64,000 nt of DNA from an uncultured Flavobacterium sp. (GTDB lineage: Bacteria > Bacteroidota > Bacteroidia > Flavobacteriales > Flavobacteriaceae). The notes under the pieces were generated by a model. That model saw only the letters and a list, made by a program, of their open reading frames with translations, was not told the DNA's origin and made no database searches. The stretch covers positions 5,022,001 to 5,086,000 of the forward strand of contig NZ_OX638201.1 in NCBI RefSeq assembly GCF_951805225.1, written 5' to 3'. The first letter of the stretch is position 1. Every line of letters starts with the position of its first letter. A program made the translations under genes and the position numbers. Positions 44,748 through 52,854 of this stretch are shown piece by piece.

Positions 44748-45425
44748 TTAGTCTTTAATTTTAAAGCGAATATACGTAATTGCCTTATTAATTTCTAAAT
44801 ATTGTTTTTCGTAAAAAGTCTGGAAAGCAGTAACTTCTTCAGGACTTCCTTCGTTTGTATATACGTTATGGTTTGCATATAAAACTTCGTGTCCTTCACC
44901 GTGAAGCAATCCAAGAGTATAACCGTGCATGAATTCACTGTCGGTTTTTAAGTTTACGACACCGTCTTTTTTAAGGATTCTTTTGTACAATTTCAAAAAC
45001 TCCGAATTAGTCATTCTGTGTTTTGTTCTTTTGTATTTGATTTGTGGATCCGGAAAAGTAATCCAGATTTCATCCACTTCATTTTCGGTAAAAATATGAT
45101 TGATTAATTCGATTTGAGTACGAATAAAAGCAACATTATGTAGACCGTTTTCTACAGCGGTTTTTGCACCTCTCCAGAAACGAGCACCTTTAATATCTAT
45201 TCCAATAAAATTTTTGTTAGGATATCTTTCTGCTAATCCAACAGAATATTCTCCTTTTCCACATCCTAATTCTAAAACTAATGGATTGTCATTTTTAAAG
45301 AAATCAGAGTTCCATTTCCCTTTCAAAGGCATTAAATCGCCTACAACTTCTTCTCTGGTTGGTTGAAAAACGTTTTGAAACGTTTCGTTTTCTCTGAATC
45401 TTTTTAGTTTATTTTTACTTCCCAC
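44748..45425 (-). CDS. trmB: tRNA (guanine-N7)-methyltransferase
   Basis: 225 residues from the GTG at 45425 (VGSKNKLKRFRENETF). A frame extension to a TTG at 45446 overlaps the TAATTTTG promoter box (45444-45451), so the GTG is the better start and the leader is only about a dozen bases. SAM motif VLELGCGKGEYSVGLA, FIGIDIKGARFW, and the family motif WITFPDPQIKYKRTKHR are present. It makes m7G46 in tRNA. First gene of trmB-LysE-ATL. Confidence 0.93.
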   Translation of the reverse strand: MGSKNKLKRFRENETFQNVFQPTREEVVGDLMPLKGKWNSDFFKNDNPLVLELGCGKGEYSVGLAERYPNKNFIGIDIKGARFWRGAKTAVENGLHNVAFIRTQIELINHIFTENEVDEIWITFPDPQIKYKRTKHRMTNSEFLKLYKRILKKDGVVNLKTDSEFMHGYTLGLLHGEGHEVLYANHNVYTNEGSPEEVTAFQTFYEKQYLEINKAITYIRFKIKD

Positions 45426-45489
45426 TTTTACAAAAATTTTCAGCAAAATTAAGGAATATAAACGAATGAAAATAGCCGAAACACGTTTA

Positions 45490-45735
45490 AAGTTTATTAG
45501 CCACGAATTCCATGAATTAGCACGAATTTTTTGCCACAGATTACACGGATTAAAAAGATTTTTTAAAATATTCTGTTACTATTCCGTTAGGAGTTAAATG
45601 TCGGTAGAAAATCAGATTAGTAGACCCAATAAAGATGTCCTGTAGGGACTACACCAGTTATGTTTATTAGCCACGAATTCACGAATTTTAATTGTTGCTT
45701 ATTTCAATATTAATTCGTGAATTCGTGGCTAATTT
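45490..45735. repeat. gccacgaattc perfect inverted repeat and dispersed words
   Basis: TTAGCCACGAATTCACGAAT plus T (45667-45687) is exactly complementary to 45712-45732: a 21-bp perfect stem with a 24-base loop, just after the amt stop. Further words of the same family lie at 45499-45525 and 45530-45560, and a gtcctgtagggactacacc word near 45638. No gene seen in 45447-45753. Confidence 0.85.
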
Positions 45736-45753
45736 TATACTGTAAATATATAT

Positions 45754-47136
45754 TTATCCGTAATGTGCCTCAGTAATAGGTTTTAATTTTGGATCAAGAG
45801 TTTCATCGTGTTGCGATAAATCAAGTCCAATATGTTCATTTTCTTCAGAAACACGAAGCGGAATAATGAAGTTGGTTACTTTAAACAATAAATAAGCTCC
45901 GAAGAAAGTAAAGATCGAAACTAAAACCAGCGCCATCATATGGTGTGCGAAAACATTCCATCCGCCGTGAAGTAAACTTGCGTCTTCGCCATGAGCGAAA
46001 ATTGCCGTTAAGATCATTCCCATAATTCCGCCAACACCATGACAGGCAAAAACGTCAAGCGTATCATCAAATCTTTTAGAGAAACGGCAGTTTACAACAG
46101 AATTTGAAACTAAAGCAGTTATAAATCCGAAAAACATACTTTCAGGAACCGACACAAATCCTGCGGCTGGCGTTATAGCAACCAGACCAACAACGGCTCC
46201 AATACAAGCTCCAAGAGCCGAAACTTTTCTGCCATTCATTCGATCAAAGAAAACCCACGTTAACATCGCAGCGGCTGATGATGTTGTTGTAGTTGCAAAA
46301 GCCATTGCAGCAGTTCCGTTGGCAGCAAGAGCAGAACCAGCGTTGAAACCAAACCATCCAAACCATAACATTCCGGTTCCTAATAATACAAACGGAATAT
46401 TGGTTGGTATATGAGCGCTATTTTTTCTTTTTCCTAAAACCAAAACTCCCGCAAGAGCTGCAAATCCTGAGCTCATGTGTACAACAGTTCCTCCGGCGAA
46501 ATCTTTCACGCCAAAATAAGTTCCTAAAATTCCTGTTGGATACCAAACCGAATGGCACAAAGGCGCATAAATAAAAATGGTAAACAAACTAATGAATAAT
46601 AAATACGATATAAAACGAACGCGCTCTGCAAATGAACCTGTAATAATTGCCGGAGCAATGATCGCAAATTTCATTTGGAACAAAGCAAACAACATAAACG
46701 GAATCGTACTTGCTAATTTTTTATGAGGCAAAACGCCCACATAATCCATAAAAGCAAAAGTTGTTGGATTGCCAAAGAAGCTATAAAAATGATCTCCGGA
46801 ACCAAATCCTACAGGATCACCAAAAGCCAGACTAAAACCAACGACAACCCATAAAAGAGTGACAACGCCCAAACAAATGAAACTTTGCAACATGGTCGAA
46901 ATCACATTTTTTCTACCTACCATTCCTCCGTAGAAAAACGATAATCCCGGTGTCATAATCAAAACCAGACAGCAAGAAGTTAACATCCAGGCAACATCGG
47001 CAGGAACGATATGATCGGTTGTGCCAAATTCAGACAATACATAACTATTTTGAGTAACAGTTGGCCAAAATGCGCCGGTAATACAAACAATACTTATAAT
47101 AATAAAGGAAATGATCCAGCGTTTTTCTATTTTCAT
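45754..47136 (-). CDS. amt: Ammonium transporter (Amt family)
   Basis: 460 residues. About 11-12 TM helices; the N-terminal one may act as a signal sequence. The pore histidines are visible in GGTVVHMSSGFAAL and DVFACHGVGGIMG, and GLSFFYGGMVGRKNV is the family signature. A trimeric inner-membrane ammonium channel. No GlnK gene is adjacent. Promoter TTG-N23-TAACTTTG at 47175-47208 is a reasonable fit. Confidence 0.95.
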   Translation of the reverse strand: MKIEKRWIISFIIISIVCITGAFWPTVTQNSYVLSEFGTTDHIVPADVAWMLTSCCLVLIMTPGLSFFYGGMVGRKNVISTMLQSFICLGVVTLLWVVVGFSLAFGDPVGFGSGDHFYSFFGNPTTFAFMDYVGVLPHKKLASTIPFMLFALFQMKFAIIAPAIITGSFAERVRFISYLLFISLFTIFIYAPLCHSVWYPTGILGTYFGVKDFAGGTVVHMSSGFAALAGVLVLGKRKNSAHIPTNIPFVLLGTGMLWFGWFGFNAGSALAANGTAAMAFATTTTSSAAAMLTWVFFDRMNGRKVSALGACIGAVVGLVAITPAAGFVSVPESMFFGFITALVSNSVVNCRFSKRFDDTLDVFACHGVGGIMGMILTAIFAHGEDASLLHGGWNVFAHHMMALVLVSIFTFFGAYLLFKVTNFIIPLRVSEENEHIGLDLSQHDETLDPKLKPITEAHYG

Positions 47137-47174
47137 TTTTCAAATACTTTATTTAACCCTATTTTTTTTGGGGT

Positions 47175-47208
47175 CAAAGTTAAAAAAAAATAAAGATTTT
47201 GATTTCAA
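47175..47208 (-). promoter_or_regulatory. amt promoter
   Basis: On the minus strand TTG (47206-47208), 23-base spacer, TAACTTTG (47175-47182); the spacer is at the long end. Confidence 0.5.
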
Positions 47209-47398
47209 GGGCTAATAAAATAGAGGTGTAGCTTTTATTTTAGTCAATATTGTAAAATTCGAACCATTTTTTTGAGACAATCTTATTTTGAACTTCCAAA
47301 ATAGGATTAATATTGTCAATTATATTATAATTAAATTGATACCGAGTTCGCTAAAGTGCTAGAAAAGTTAGGATTATAAGAACAAAGTTCAAAAATGT

Positions 47399-47890
47399 TT
47401 ATTTTTTCTGAAGCTTTGCAATCAAAACATCTTCGATTGGCGCTTTTACTTTAATGATGGCATCAATATCATCATTCGGAATCGTCATTGATAAAACATA
47501 ATGCTGAATTTTCCATTCTTTCCCCACTTTTACCAAAACACCTGAACCGCGACAAATTTTCATTTGCGTATTTAGCAATTCGTCAAACCATGCAATTTTT
47601 CCGGTTTTATCAAAAAAGATATGACGTTCAAGAGCCGTAAAATTCCAAGTTGTTCCTTTGTCAAAAAAAGGTTTTGCCCATACTTTAAAGTCTTTTTTAA
47701 TCCAGTTTTCAGTAGCGTCCGTTCCAATGAAAATCGCATCATCAGCCATTAAATTAAAATAAGTATCAAATTTCACATCGGCGGCAGCCTTATGCCAAGC
47801 ATCGATAGTTTGATTGACTTTGTCTTTTTCAGAAGTTTGCGCATTTGCAAAAGAAGCAACGAATAATAGAAGTAGAATTGATTTTTTCAT
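47399..47890 (-). CDS. Exported SnoaL/NTF2-like (DUF4440-type) protein
   Basis: 163 residues. Signal peptide MKKSILLLLFVASFANAQ, then the NTF2-like fold: VNQTIDAWHKAAADVKFDTYFNLMADDAIFIGTD, with IAWFDELLNT and GVLVKVGKEWKIQHYVLS strands. Such small cone-shaped domains bind hydrophobic ligands or act as enzymes; none is predictable here. Probably periplasmic, monocistronic. Confidence 0.88.
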   Translation of the reverse strand: MKKSILLLLFVASFANAQTSEKDKVNQTIDAWHKAAADVKFDTYFNLMADDAIFIGTDATENWIKKDFKVWAKPFFDKGTTWNFTALERHIFFDKTGKIAWFDELLNTQMKICRGSGVLVKVGKEWKIQHYVLSMTIPNDDIDAIIKVKAPIEDVLIAKLQKK

Positions 47891-47939
47891 AATAGGTTTT
47901 GTTTGAGTTTAAAGGTAAGAATGATTTTTAAACGATAGA

Positions 47940-47990
47940 AGGTTTCACGCAGATTTTGGAGATTTAAGCTGATAAGACGCAGATAAAATT
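47940..47990. repeat. cacgcagattttggagatttaagctgat words
   Basis: One copy of the cgcagattt family (also at 5880, 18095, 18265, 25177), upstream of the tandem array. Confidence 0.6.
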
Positions 47991-47997
47991 ATTCATT

Positions 47998-48340
47998 AAA
48001 TTTAATCGCGCAAAGACGCAAAGTTTTGTTTTAAAGTCAAAGATTGAAAAGTTCCGGAGGAACGGTGCATTTTGTAGAGACGGATTTCAATCCGTTATAG
48101 GCAAATGAAATTAATCGCGCAAAGACGCAGAGTCGCAAAGTTTTGTTTTAAAGTCAAAGATTGAAAAGTTCCGGAGGAACGGTGCATTTTGTAGAGACGG
48201 ATTTCAATCCGTTATAGGCAAATGAAATTAATTGCGCAAAGACGCAGAGTCACAAAGTTTTATTTTAAAGCCAAAGATTGAAAAGTTCCGAAGGAACGGT
48301 CCATTTTGTAGCAACGGATTTTAATCCGTTGAAAGCAACA
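47998..48340. repeat. Three-copy 117-base tandem repeat containing palindromes
   Basis: Copies 47998-48107 (7 bases shorter), 48108-48224 and 48225-about 48340. Each holds gcgcaaagacgcagag, aaagtcaaagattgaaaa, the hairpin GTTCCGGAGGAAC and a second hairpin, AACGGATTTTAATCCGTT in copy 3. Copies 1 and 2 are nearly identical; copy 3 has diverged. The region 47891-48597 holds no gene. Confidence 0.9.
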
Positions 48341-48353
48341 TAAACCCAATATT

Positions 48354-48455
48354 TGTCATTTCGACCGGAGAGAGAAATCACACTAGAAACTCCGCATAGT
48401 ATAGAGCCAATCTTTGTCGAGTTACGAGTGTGATATCTCCTTCGTCGAAATGACA
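48354..48455. repeat. tgtcatttcgac inverted repeat, copy A
   Basis: tgtcatttcgaccggagagagaaatcacact (48354-48384) pairs with agtgtgatatctccttcgtcgaaatgaca (48427-48455) with a few mismatches, enclosing aaactccg and caatctttgtcga. Same family as 50964-51055, 52679-52730, 53311-53355 and 59350-59430. Confidence 0.82.
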
Positions 48456-48597
48456 TAAAATGAGAAAAAAATCAGTAATTATCCGTTCGATCCGTAAAAT
48501 CCGCGGGCAATATTTTTGCACAAAACTTAAATTAACTTACAACACTTATATGGTATAAGATGATTTAGTATATTTGAGTGCTTTAAAAATAGACATC

Positions 48598-49251
48598 ATG
48601 AATCCAAAAATACTTATCAGTTCCGTAATCATTTCCTCACTACTTTTTGTTTCCTGCAAAAAGGAATTGGAACCACAAGAAAACACACCAACTTCTGAAT
48701 TAGTTAAATTAGGATTGGCAAAAGACACAGCAAAAACGAAATCGGTAGTTCAAATGCCGGCAACAAATCCAAATACAGTTTTGGGAGAAACCAAAGGATT
48801 AAATCCTGCTCACGGACAACCCGGACATCGTTGCGATATTGCCGTTGGCGCACCATTAAATTCAGCACCAACGCAACAAGGGCAAACTGCAAATGCGCAA
48901 CCTGTACAAACGGTTCAAATGAATCCAAGCCAGCAACAAGTAGTCACTACAACAACTGCGGCTCCGGTAAAAGTGGCCAAAGGAATGAATCCGTCGCATG
49001 GTCAACCGGGACACAGATGTGATATTCCTGTTGGAGCGCCTTTAAATTCTCCGGTAGCGAAGCCAGTTGCTGCGACTTCTGCGCAAGGCTCAAATACGAC
49101 ACAAAGTTTTACTGTTACGCCGCCGGCCAATAATGCAGTTCCCGCGTTATTAAGTACCGAAGAAGCAGTAGCTGACGGAATGAATCCAGCGCACGGAAAA
49201 CCTGGACATCGTTGCGATATTGCAGTTGGAGCACCATTGCCAAAATCATAA
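48598..49251 (+). CDS. Lipoprotein with three NPxHGxPGHRCDIxVGAPL motifs
   Basis: 217 residues from the ATG at 48598. MNPKILISSVIISSLLFVSC gives a lipoprotein with Cys 20. The mature part is Gln/Thr/Pro/Ala-rich linker containing a nearly invariant motif NPxHGxPGHRCDIxVGAPL at about residues 69-87, 131-149 and 196-214, with starts about 62-65 residues apart. Each motif holds two His, one Cys and one Asp, so metal or haem binding is conceivable. I know no function. TATATTTG box at 48569-48576; a terminator-like hairpin follows. Confidence 0.82.
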   Translation: MNPKILISSVIISSLLFVSCKKELEPQENTPTSELVKLGLAKDTAKTKSVVQMPATNPNTVLGETKGLNPAHGQPGHRCDIAVGAPLNSAPTQQGQTANAQPVQTVQMNPSQQQVVTTTTAAPVKVAKGMNPSHGQPGHRCDIPVGAPLNSPVAKPVAATSAQGSNTTQSFTVTPPANNAVPALLSTEEAVADGMNPAHGKPGHRCDIAVGAPLPKS

Positions 49252-49290
49252 TATAACGCCAATAATAATCTGGGCGTGCCACCAATAAAA

Positions 49291-49335
49291 AAAGGGGTCA
49301 ACTATGCAATCGCTTAGTCGGTCCCTTTTTTTATT
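49291..49335 (+). terminator. Terminator-like hairpin after the triple-motif lipoprotein
   Basis: An aaaaaaaggggtc arm near 49288-49300 faces ggtccctttttt near 49320-49331, with T run. The middle is long, so the fit is moderate. Confidence 0.55.
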
Positions 49336-49340
49336 GCTGT

Positions 49341-49560
49341 CAGGCTATCACTTCCGCCGCGGCGGATAGCTCTATCCCTCACGCTCACGTAAACAAAGAA
49401 ATGTAGTTTTATGATATGAGATTCGTTCCAATTTTCCGTAGAGACGCACAGCAGTGCGTCTAGCATTTTTAAACACAATCCCTTTGCGATCTCAAAGCAA
49501 AGCATAATTTACAAAACTTCGCGACCTTTGCGAAATCCTTTGCGAACTTTGCGGTAAAAT
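49341..49560. repeat. GC-rich palindrome and further dispersed hairpins
   Basis: TCCGCCGCGGCGGA (49353-49366) is a perfect 14-base GC-rich palindrome flanked by gctatc and gatagc. AGACGCAC (49442-49449) pairs with 49454-49461 around AGCA. ccttgcgaactttgcggtaaa-type words lie near 49519-49560. No gene in 49252-49566. Confidence 0.8.
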
Positions 49561-49566
49561 CTTTTT

Positions 49567-50730
49567 TTATTCAATTTCAAAAATCGCCTGAATTTCAACA
49601 GCCGAATTTATCGGTAACGAAGCCGCACCAATTGTAGCTCTCGCATGTTTTCCTTTTTCACCAAAAACCAAAGCCGTCAAATTCGAAGCCGAATTCATAA
49701 GCGCAGCATGTTGCGTATATTCTGGAGTAGTATTAAAATATCCCGTTAATTGCACACATTGTTTTACTTTGTTCAAATCGCCACCACAAGCTTCTTTTAG
49801 AACCGCAATAACGTTTAACATCGTTTGATACGTTGCTTCTTTGGCTTGTTCGTCTGTAACTGTTGCACCAACTTTTCCTGGATTCAAGATCTTTCCGTCT
49901 TTCAAAGCTACTTGATTAATGTATACTTTATGATCAGAAATCGTAAACGGAACATAATTCCCAACCGGTTTTGGAGCTTCAGGAAGAACGATATTATTGT
50001 CTTTTAAAGTTTTGTTGATATCGATTTTAGTTTCTGTAGAAGTTGTTTTTAGAGTTTTTATATTCTCAGTATTTTTCAATCCAGACGCTGCTCTAGCCAA
50101 AGCTTTTCCCTGTTCTTTAGCCAAATTCAATTCGCTTGGCGACGGACGAGTTCCAACAGGCGATCCAGCCAATGAAGTTGCCCCAAACGGAGTATTTCCT
50201 TGCGGAACCGTTTTGTCCAAAGTTGCCGTTCCCATAATTCCTGTAGGCACGATTATCATTCCGTGAGAAGCAAGAATATTCCAGAAAGATAAAATCGCAG
50301 CTTCTTTTCCTGCTCCGGATCCAGCCGACATAAATACAGTTGCTGGTTTTCCTTCTAAAGTTCTAGAAGTCCAAAGCGGAATACTTTGACTGAAAAAATA
50401 ATTCATATCAGCGCTAATATTTGCAAAATGCACCGGACTTCCAAAAGCGATTCCGTCATAATTTGCCAATTCTTCGATCGTTGCAATTGGCAATTTCTCT
50501 ACATCGGCGTTTAGTTTTTCTTTTGCATTTATCGAAGGAACACGTTTTATAGTTGCTTTTGTATTTGGATATTCCTGAATTCCTTCAGCAATAGCTTTTG
50601 CCATTTTATACGTTCCACCGTTTTGAGAATAAATCAAAATCAGAACATTTGTTTCAGATGATTTTACTTGTGCATTTACGCCAAAACTTAACAAAACTGC
50701 GGTTAGTAATACGAGTAGTTGCTTTTTCAT
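49567..50730 (-). CDS. Exported flavodoxin (WrbA-like) and RidA fusion protein
   Basis: 387 residues. Signal peptide MKKQLLVLLTAVLLSFGVNAQ. Residues about 28-215 are a WrbA-type flavodoxin (ILIYSQNGGTYKMAKAIAEGI binds FMN phosphate; GIAFGSPVHFANISADMNYF). Residues about 255-387 are a YjgF/RidA domain with the conserved Arg in HARATIGAASLPINSAVEIQAIFEIE. RidA removes reactive enamines; WrbA reduces quinones. Both normally work in the cytoplasm, so secretion is odd. Not clearly in an operon. Confidence 0.88.
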   Translation of the reverse strand: MKKQLLVLLTAVLLSFGVNAQVKSSETNVLILIYSQNGGTYKMAKAIAEGIQEYPNTKATIKRVPSINAKEKLNADVEKLPIATIEELANYDGIAFGSPVHFANISADMNYFFSQSIPLWTSRTLEGKPATVFMSAGSGAGKEAAILSFWNILASHGMIIVPTGIMGTATLDKTVPQGNTPFGATSLAGSPVGTRPSPSELNLAKEQGKALARAASGLKNTENIKTLKTTSTETKIDINKTLKDNNIVLPEAPKPVGNYVPFTISDHKVYINQVALKDGKILNPGKVGATVTDEQAKEATYQTMLNVIAVLKEACGGDLNKVKQCVQLTGYFNTTPEYTQHAALMNSASNLTALVFGEKGKHARATIGAASLPINSAVEIQAIFEIE

Positions 50731-50963
50731 GAGTTTATTTTAAAAAATTATTATAGAGAATCCCAATCAATTCGCTTGTTTTCCTTCAAGAATTAAGTTC
50801 GTTTTTTGGGACTGCAAATTTACCTCTTACAATAGCGAAAAGCGTTATTATTATCTTAATTTTATTTTCTAAGGGTTTTTCAGAGGTTCACAAAGAATAA
50901 ACGATAAGAGACTTTGAATAAAAATCAAAAAGATCTAACATCTGAGTAACCACAATCTTTGTC

Positions 50964-51055
50964 ATTTCGACGAAGGAGAAATCACATTCGATGATCGACA
51001 AAGATTGAGTCATTTGTTTGTGGAGTTTCTCGTGTGATTTCTCCTTCGTCGAAAT
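50964..51055. repeat. Perfect 23-bp inverted repeat of the tgtcatttcgac family beside the IS
   Basis: ATTTCGACGAAGGAGAAATC plus ACA (50964-50986) is exactly complementary to 51033-51055, with a 46-base loop containing gatcgacaaagattgag. It ends 13 bases before the IS left end. No gene between 50731 and 51067. Confidence 0.9.
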
Positions 51056-51067
51056 TGTAAAAGTCAC

Positions 51068-52042
51068 TTATTTCGGTAACGGATTTATCATTTCAATTGG
51101 TCTTTTTCCGTCAATACCTTGATGTGGTCTTTCATGGTTATAATAATATAAATATTGCAATAGCTCTTCTTTTAATTCTTCTTGAGAATCAAAATCCGTA
51201 TCCCTTAATAAATCATCTTCGAGAGTTCTCCAGAAACGTTCAACCTTGCCATTTGTCTGTGGTCTGTAAGGTTTTGTGTACCTATGAGTAATTCCTAATT
51301 CCATCAGCATTCTCTCAAAAGGATGCTGATATTTTTGTTTACTTGTTTTGATTCCAAATTCAGGTCCATTATCAGACAATACTTCTTCAAATTTTATCTC
51401 ATAATGATCACTCAGGATGTTTAAACATTTTAATGTGGCAAACATAACGGTTAAAGCGGTAATATCAGGAATCACTTCAGCCCAGGCAATCCGGCTGTAA
51501 TCATCAATTACACAAACTAAATATCGTTTTTTACTTTCTCCTCTTATGATACTTTTACTTAAGTGATGACAATCAATATGCCCAAGTTCTCCCATTCTTT
51601 CCTTGATTATTTTTTGATGATTCTTTTTAATCTTCGGAGTTAATCTATTGATTTTATTACGTTTTAAAATATTATAAACTCCAGAATATGATGGTGTATG
51701 CTTTCCTAATTTGGGCCTTAAGATACTAACAATTTCATATTTGTTGTTTCCTTTTTCTCGTAATTCAATTACTTTCTGCTCTATAAAAGCTAGCGGTCTT
51801 CTGGTTTTATATCTGGGACCTCGTTTCTGAGGAAGCAGATCCAATGATTTCCCACTTTGCTTATATCGATTATAATACTTTAAAAAACTCTTGCGGCAAG
51901 TGTCATTTGCTGCATAAAAATCCATTACCTTTTTATACAAAGGATGAGTTTTATTTTTTACCTGCTCATATTCTTTTATTAAAAAACGATACTTCTCTAA
52001 ATAGTTTCGTTCTAAAGTGGAATCCTGACTATTATTTCTCAT
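51068..52042 (-). CDS. IS481-family DDE transposase
   Basis: 324 residues. An N-terminal helix-turn-helix (about 45-130) is followed by an rve integrase core with Asp 157 (GHIDCHH), Asp 224 (VLSDNGPEFG) and Glu 268 (TNGKVERFWRTL), and ends in the usual YNHERPHQGIDGKRPIE. Intact, so possibly active. It moves by cutting and joining at the 12-bp ends. Its stop codon lies at the outer edge of the left end of the element. Confidence 0.93.
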   Translation of the reverse strand: MRNNSQDSTLERNYLEKYRFLIKEYEQVKNKTHPLYKKVMDFYAANDTCRKSFLKYYNRYKQSGKSLDLLPQKRGPRYKTRRPLAFIEQKVIELREKGNNKYEIVSILRPKLGKHTPSYSGVYNILKRNKINRLTPKIKKNHQKIIKERMGELGHIDCHHLSKSIIRGESKKRYLVCVIDDYSRIAWAEVIPDITALTVMFATLKCLNILSDHYEIKFEEVLSDNGPEFGIKTSKQKYQHPFERMLMELGITHRYTKPYRPQTNGKVERFWRTLEDDLLRDTDFDSQEELKEELLQYLYYYNHERPHQGIDGKRPIEMINPLPK

Positions 52043-52084
52043 CGTAACAAAATTTATTAAAGTTAAATTTTGTTACCGAAATAT
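51069..52084 (-). mobile_element. IS481-type insertion sequence
   Basis: About 1016 bases with perfect 12-bp terminal inverted repeats: TATTTCGGTAAC (51069-51080) and GTTACCGAAATA (52073-52084). The left repeat contains the end of the transposase gene, stop codon included. The right end has an extra hairpin (GTAACAAAATTTA at about 52045-52057 facing 52065-52077). No clear target duplication was found. One intact transposase gene. Confidence 0.85.
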
Positions 52085-52164
52085 CTAACCTTTACAGAAA
52101 TGACAAAAAATAAGCATAAGCTTTTGAAATTTTTAAAAAGAGAAGAAAGCATTAGATATAAAAA

Positions 52165-52203
52165 AAAAATGGCATTATCTAAATCTCAGATAATGCCATT
52201 TTT
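52165..52203. terminator. Terminator downstream of hpf
   Basis: Perfect 16-bp stem AAAAATGGCATTATCT (52165-52180) with 52188-52203, AAATCTC loop. It is 20 bases after the hpf stop on the transcribed strand. Confidence 0.9.
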
Positions 52204-52222
52204 GTATTTGTTGGTATATAAA

Positions 52223-52537
52223 TTAAAACGCTTTCTGTTTTTCGAAAGTCGTCGTAAGTGATTTTTTTGCTTTAGCCAGCGCACCACTAAAAGCCTTTTC
52301 AAGCGTATCAGAGTGTTCTGTAACCGTTATGGGTTGTAATTTTACTGGGCGAACTTCAATCACACATTTTTTATCGTTTAAGCTGAATTTCTCTCCGTTT
52401 TCATCTCCAAAATGTACTTCGATGCGGGTTATTTTTTCCTCAAAACGCGCTAAACCTTTTTCTAATTCTCCAGAAAAATAAGCTTCTAATCTTTCGTGTC
52501 CTTCGATGTTCTTGTCGGTATTGATTTGAATTTTCAT
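52223..52537 (-). CDS. hpf: Ribosome hibernation-promoting factor (HPF/RaiA family)
   Basis: 104 residues, the short form. Sequence MKIQINTDKNIEGHERLEAYF, then ITRIEVHFGDENGEKF and VIEVRPVKLQPITVTEHSDTLEKAFSGALAKAKKSL fits the HPF/RaiA S30AE fold. It binds the 30S decoding centre and shuts ribosomes down in stationary phase. Promoter TTG-N20-TAGCTTTG at 52565-52595. Confidence 0.93.
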   Translation of the reverse strand: MKIQINTDKNIEGHERLEAYFSGELEKGLARFEEKITRIEVHFGDENGEKFSLNDKKCVIEVRPVKLQPITVTEHSDTLEKAFSGALAKAKKSLTTTFEKQKAF

Positions 52538-52564
52538 ATGGGTTTATATTTAATGATTGTTTCT

Positions 52565-52595
52565 CAAAGCTATCTTTTTTAGAATGAAAACACAA
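52565..52595 (-). promoter_or_regulatory. hpf promoter
   Basis: On the minus strand TTG (52593-52595), 20-base spacer, TAGCTTTG (52565-52572). The leader to the ATG is about 28 bases. Confidence 0.68.
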
Positions 52596-52678
52596 GTGAG
52601 TTAATAAAACATTAAGAAAATAATTACGCTTTTTTTAAGCCGAGTTTATCATTTTATAACGAAGAAATCTTGTAGAGT

Positions 52679-52730
52679 TTGTCATTTCGAGCGAAGAGAG
52701 AAATCACACAAGAAACTCCGTCACGTTTTC
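52679..52730. repeat. tgtcatttcgagcgaagagagaaatcacac half-copy
   Basis: One arm of the tgtcatttcgac family followed by aagaaactccgtc; the second arm is missing. Confidence 0.7.
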
Positions 52731-52854
52731 ATTCCAATTGTCAGACTAAGCGAAGTCGAAGTCCCGCAACAACAAACAAACTGAAAATTCACAACTTTTA
52801 AAATCAACAAAGAAAACCCGTACAAACCAAGACGTTTTTTGGTATCTTCGCAGT

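Noticed and set aside
47998..48340. CRISPR array
   Set aside because: Units are 117 bases and repeat throughout; there are no unique spacers and no cas genes.
49253..49281. TGGCACGCCC on the minus strand as a sigma-54 promoter
   Set aside because: No -12 TTGC element at the right distance and no gene suitably placed.
51068..52084. Clear target-site duplication of the IS
   Set aside because: Bases flanking the 12-bp ends (cact on the left, tcta on the right) do not match.
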